The position numbers were made by a program, and so were the translations under genes. Of a DNA stretch of 7,361 nt, positions 6,055 through 7,361 are shown piece after piece. The stretch comes from Thermoplasmata archaeon. Lineage in GTDB: Archaea > Thermoplasmatota > Thermoplasmata > Thermoplasmatales > Thermoplasmataceae. The stretch lies in assembly GCA_021826835.1 (NCBI GenBank), contig JAKAYH010000106.1, positions 1-7,361 on the forward strand, read 5' to 3'. The stretch's first letter is position 1, and the number at the start of each line of letters is the position of its first letter. The notes below the pieces were generated by a model. That model saw nothing but the letters and a program-made list of their open reading frames with translations, was not told the origin of the DNA and did no database searches.

Positions 6055-6378
6055 TTGTGAATTATCCACACATATTAAGGCTTTCCTCTTCTTCGTGAAA
6101 ACAACAGGTTCACTGTTGAATTGGCGGATGTTTTTCAACATATTGTTGTTCAATTCATCCTTCGAAACAGCCCATATTACCCTCAGAATGGAACGCACCA
6201 TTTTGCTGAAGAATATCTCTATTATATTGAGTAATGATGCATTTGTTTGCGTGAACACGAAGTGAAACGTCCATAGATACCAGTTAAGCATGCGTTCTCT
6301 CGAAAAATAACCTGGGAAACTAAAAGTTGAAAAGTATTTACTACCAGTTTTATGTGAGATGTCAGAGCAATATGTCAA
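6055..6378 (-). pseudogene. Remnant of a GT2 glycosyltransferase C-terminus, in frame with the flavoprotein
   Basis: This 108-codon open stretch precedes the flavoprotein with no stop between them. Its content does not belong to that family. It has FPGYFSRERMLNWYLWTFHF, then a hydrophobic amphipathic region (ASLLNIIEIFFSKMVRSI, LRVIWAVS), then LKNIRQFNSEPVVFTKKRK. This resembles the tail of many GT2 rhamnosyltransferase-type enzymes: a sERN.l.tl.Kn segment, a membrane-associated helix, and an l.n...v..KRk end. The frame opens with a TTG at 6378 and the first ATG is at 6291; neither has good start signals. The likely reading is a GT2 gene whose front was deleted and whose stop was lost. An annotator could instead extend the flavoprotein to 6291 or 6378, giving an enzyme with an unusual membrane-attached N-terminus. 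Confidence 0.4.
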
Positions 6379-6432
6379 ATTTTAGTCCAGAAACGCCTCA
6401 TCTCAGATCTTATTAAATTAGAGAGAATATGC

Positions 6433-6440
6433 TTTATTAG
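6433..6440 (+). promoter_or_regulatory. Likely TATA box for the GT2 gene
   Basis: TTTATTAG lies 22-29 bases before the ATG at 6462. A stronger-looking TTATAAATA at 6443-6451 is only 11-19 bases away. That would place the transcript start inside the gene, unless translation begins at an unseen later codon. The 83-base gap is shared with the divergent minus-strand frame, for which TTTAATAAG (6409-6417) is a possible box. Confidence 0.35.
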
Positions 6441-6461
6441 TGTTATAAATATAATGCATAT

Positions 6462-7298
6462 ATGAAAGTTACCTCATATCAACTTAATAAAACCGATACA
6501 GACAAAAGCCTGAGCATTGTGATTCCAACAAAATCTATTTCTGGAAACCTTTTTAAAGAAGCAAAAACAAATTTAGAGAAAATTTCCGAAAGCATGAAAG
6601 AGAATATCACATTAACGGCCATAGAGGATTCAGGAGAGAGTTTCAGCTTCTCAAAGTCTGTAAATAAGGGATTGGAAGAAATAAATGCTGATATATACCT
6701 GAATATGAATGATGATGTCACTCTTTCCGGCAATTCTCTTGAAAAAGCAATTAAAGTTGCTTCCAGCATGAATACGGTTGTTGGCGCAATCCTCAATTAT
6801 CCTGATGGTCACATTCAACATGCAGGAATGTCTCTGGATCTGGTGAGTTCCACAATTGATGGTTCATTTATAGGTTATTTCCTGAAGGAGGTAAAAATTC
6901 ACATGGCCCCTTTTGATGCGTTCCGAAAAATGAAATATATGCGAAGCATGGGATTGAATAAATTCTTGTACATTAACCATTACAAAAAAATCAAACCTTC
7001 CAATAAAGGCATTGTTACAGGAGCATTTCACATGTTTTCTTCTGGAATTCTGAAAAGTACAGGGGGCTATGACGAAAATTACAGAGCTGGTTTTGAAGAC
7101 ATAGATTTCTGCCTGAGGGCACTCCAATCAGGATTCAATATAAGGCTTTCCACTGAAATAAAAGGGATACACAATGAGAGCATTTCAACAGGTAGAGTAG
7201 TTCATTCAGCAGATATAATAAAATATTTTCAGGAAAAATGGGCCAATGAACAGACTGTGAAGCTCATAGAGAATAATGGCCCCCTATATTTGAAATAA
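6462..7298 (+). CDS. Glycosyltransferase family 2 (rhamnosyltransferase-like, GT-A fold)
   Basis: An inverting GT2 enzyme of 278 residues. The nucleotide-binding start is LSIVIPTKS at 17-25, and SVNKGLEEINADIYLNMNDD (66-85) ends in the Asp pair (D84, D85) standing for the metal-binding DXD. YPDGHIQHAGMSLD (113-126) matches the GxIQHAGV segment of a common GT2 branch. The acceptor half has GIVTGAFHMFSSGILKSTGG (183-202), then YDENYRAGFEDIDFCLRALQ (203-222), which contains the ED.D catalytic block (E212, D213, D215). IHNESIS at 236-242 supplies the conserved His. The sequence ends soon after IIKYFQEKWA, a normal C-terminus for this branch. There are no membrane helices, so it is cytoplasmic or loosely membrane-bound. 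The ATG at 6462 is the only reasonable start. It is divergent from the flavoprotein unit, and all fit one surface-glycan pathway. The donor sugar cannot be told from the sequence. Confidence 0.92.
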   Translation: MKVTSYQLNKTDTDKSLSIVIPTKSISGNLFKEAKTNLEKISESMKENITLTAIEDSGESFSFSKSVNKGLEEINADIYLNMNDDVTLSGNSLEKAIKVASSMNTVVGAILNYPDGHIQHAGMSLDLVSSTIDGSFIGYFLKEVKIHMAPFDAFRKMKYMRSMGLNKFLYINHYKKIKPSNKGIVTGAFHMFSSGILKSTGGYDENYRAGFEDIDFCLRALQSGFNIRLSTEIKGIHNESISTGRVVHSADIIKYFQEKWANEQTVKLIENNGPLYLK

Positions 7299-7323
7299 TT
7301 TTCCGAATCTCAGACAATTATGA

Positions 7324-7333
7324 TTTATATTTT
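7324..7333 (+). promoter_or_regulatory. TATA box for a gene starting at the right edge
   Basis: TTTATATTTT lies 24-33 bases before an ATG at 7357-7359, the spacing of a leaderless archaeal start. The gene would run out of the window after two bases of its second codon, so its product is unknown. The box lies 25 bases after the GT2 stop, and the T-rich tract could also act as the GT2 terminator. Confidence 0.4.
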
Positions 7334-7361
7334 AGAAATATACACCATAGATAAAGATGAA

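Noticed and set aside
5816..6265. A 149-codon plus-strand open frame across the flavoprotein start region
   Set aside because: It is antisense to the FAD-binding region, has no family resemblance and no start signals, and is explained by the codon pattern of the opposite gene.
6443..6451. TTATAAATA as the TATA box of the GT2 gene
   Set aside because: It is 11-19 bases from the ATG, too close, and would put the transcript start inside the coding region. The box at 6433-6440 fits better.
1..7361. tRNA, rRNA or other structured RNA genes
   Set aside because: No cloverleaf or conserved rRNA or RNase P segments were recognised on either strand.

Overview
The window looks archaeal, most likely Thermoplasmatales-like. 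This is an inference from several cues: AT-rich DNA; TATA-like boxes about 22-35 bases before start codons, with little room for a leader (typical of leaderless archaeal transcripts); an AIM24-family gene; and an IS110-type transposase of archaeal character. No 16S, tRNA or other marker gene is present to settle the taxonomy.

Layout. 25-720 (minus) is an AIM24-family protein with its own TATA box. 856-1890 (minus) is a GT4-type glycosyltransferase with its own TATA box. About 1891-3600 is a scar. It holds an intergenic stretch with small hairpins, a possible 39-codon ORF, a decayed IS110 element (2280-3102) whose C-terminal domain is still readable, an opposing broken reading frame that runs into the IS end (3068-3325, minus), and a possible 32-residue ORF (3473-3571). 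3602-6054 is a two-gene minus-strand operon: a UDP-galactopyranose-mutase-like flavoprotein followed, through a TAATG overlap, by a second GT4 glycosyltransferase. Directly upstream of the flavoprotein, in the same open frame, lies what looks like the C-terminal tail of a lost GT2 glycosyltransferase (6055-6378). 6462-7298 (plus) is a complete GT2 glycosyltransferase transcribed divergently. A TATA box followed by an ATG at the right edge suggests another gene starting at 7357.

How the genes fit together. Three glycosyltransferases, a sugar-ring-contracting type flavoenzyme and a GT2 remnant form a surface-glycan biosynthesis locus. If the flavoenzyme is a true UDP-galactopyranose mutase, the coupled GT4 is the best candidate for the transferase that uses its furanose product. 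The glycan genes are visibly AT-richer than the AIM24 gene, and the locus carries an IS scar and a truncated glycosyltransferase. That is the usual picture of a fast-changing, partly imported glycan island next to a conserved gene.

I found no convincing new system. The most useful hidden items are the decayed N-terminal half of the IS110 recombinase, the broken minus-strand gene beside it, the GT2 tail in frame with the flavoprotein, and two very small ORFs with plausible start signals.
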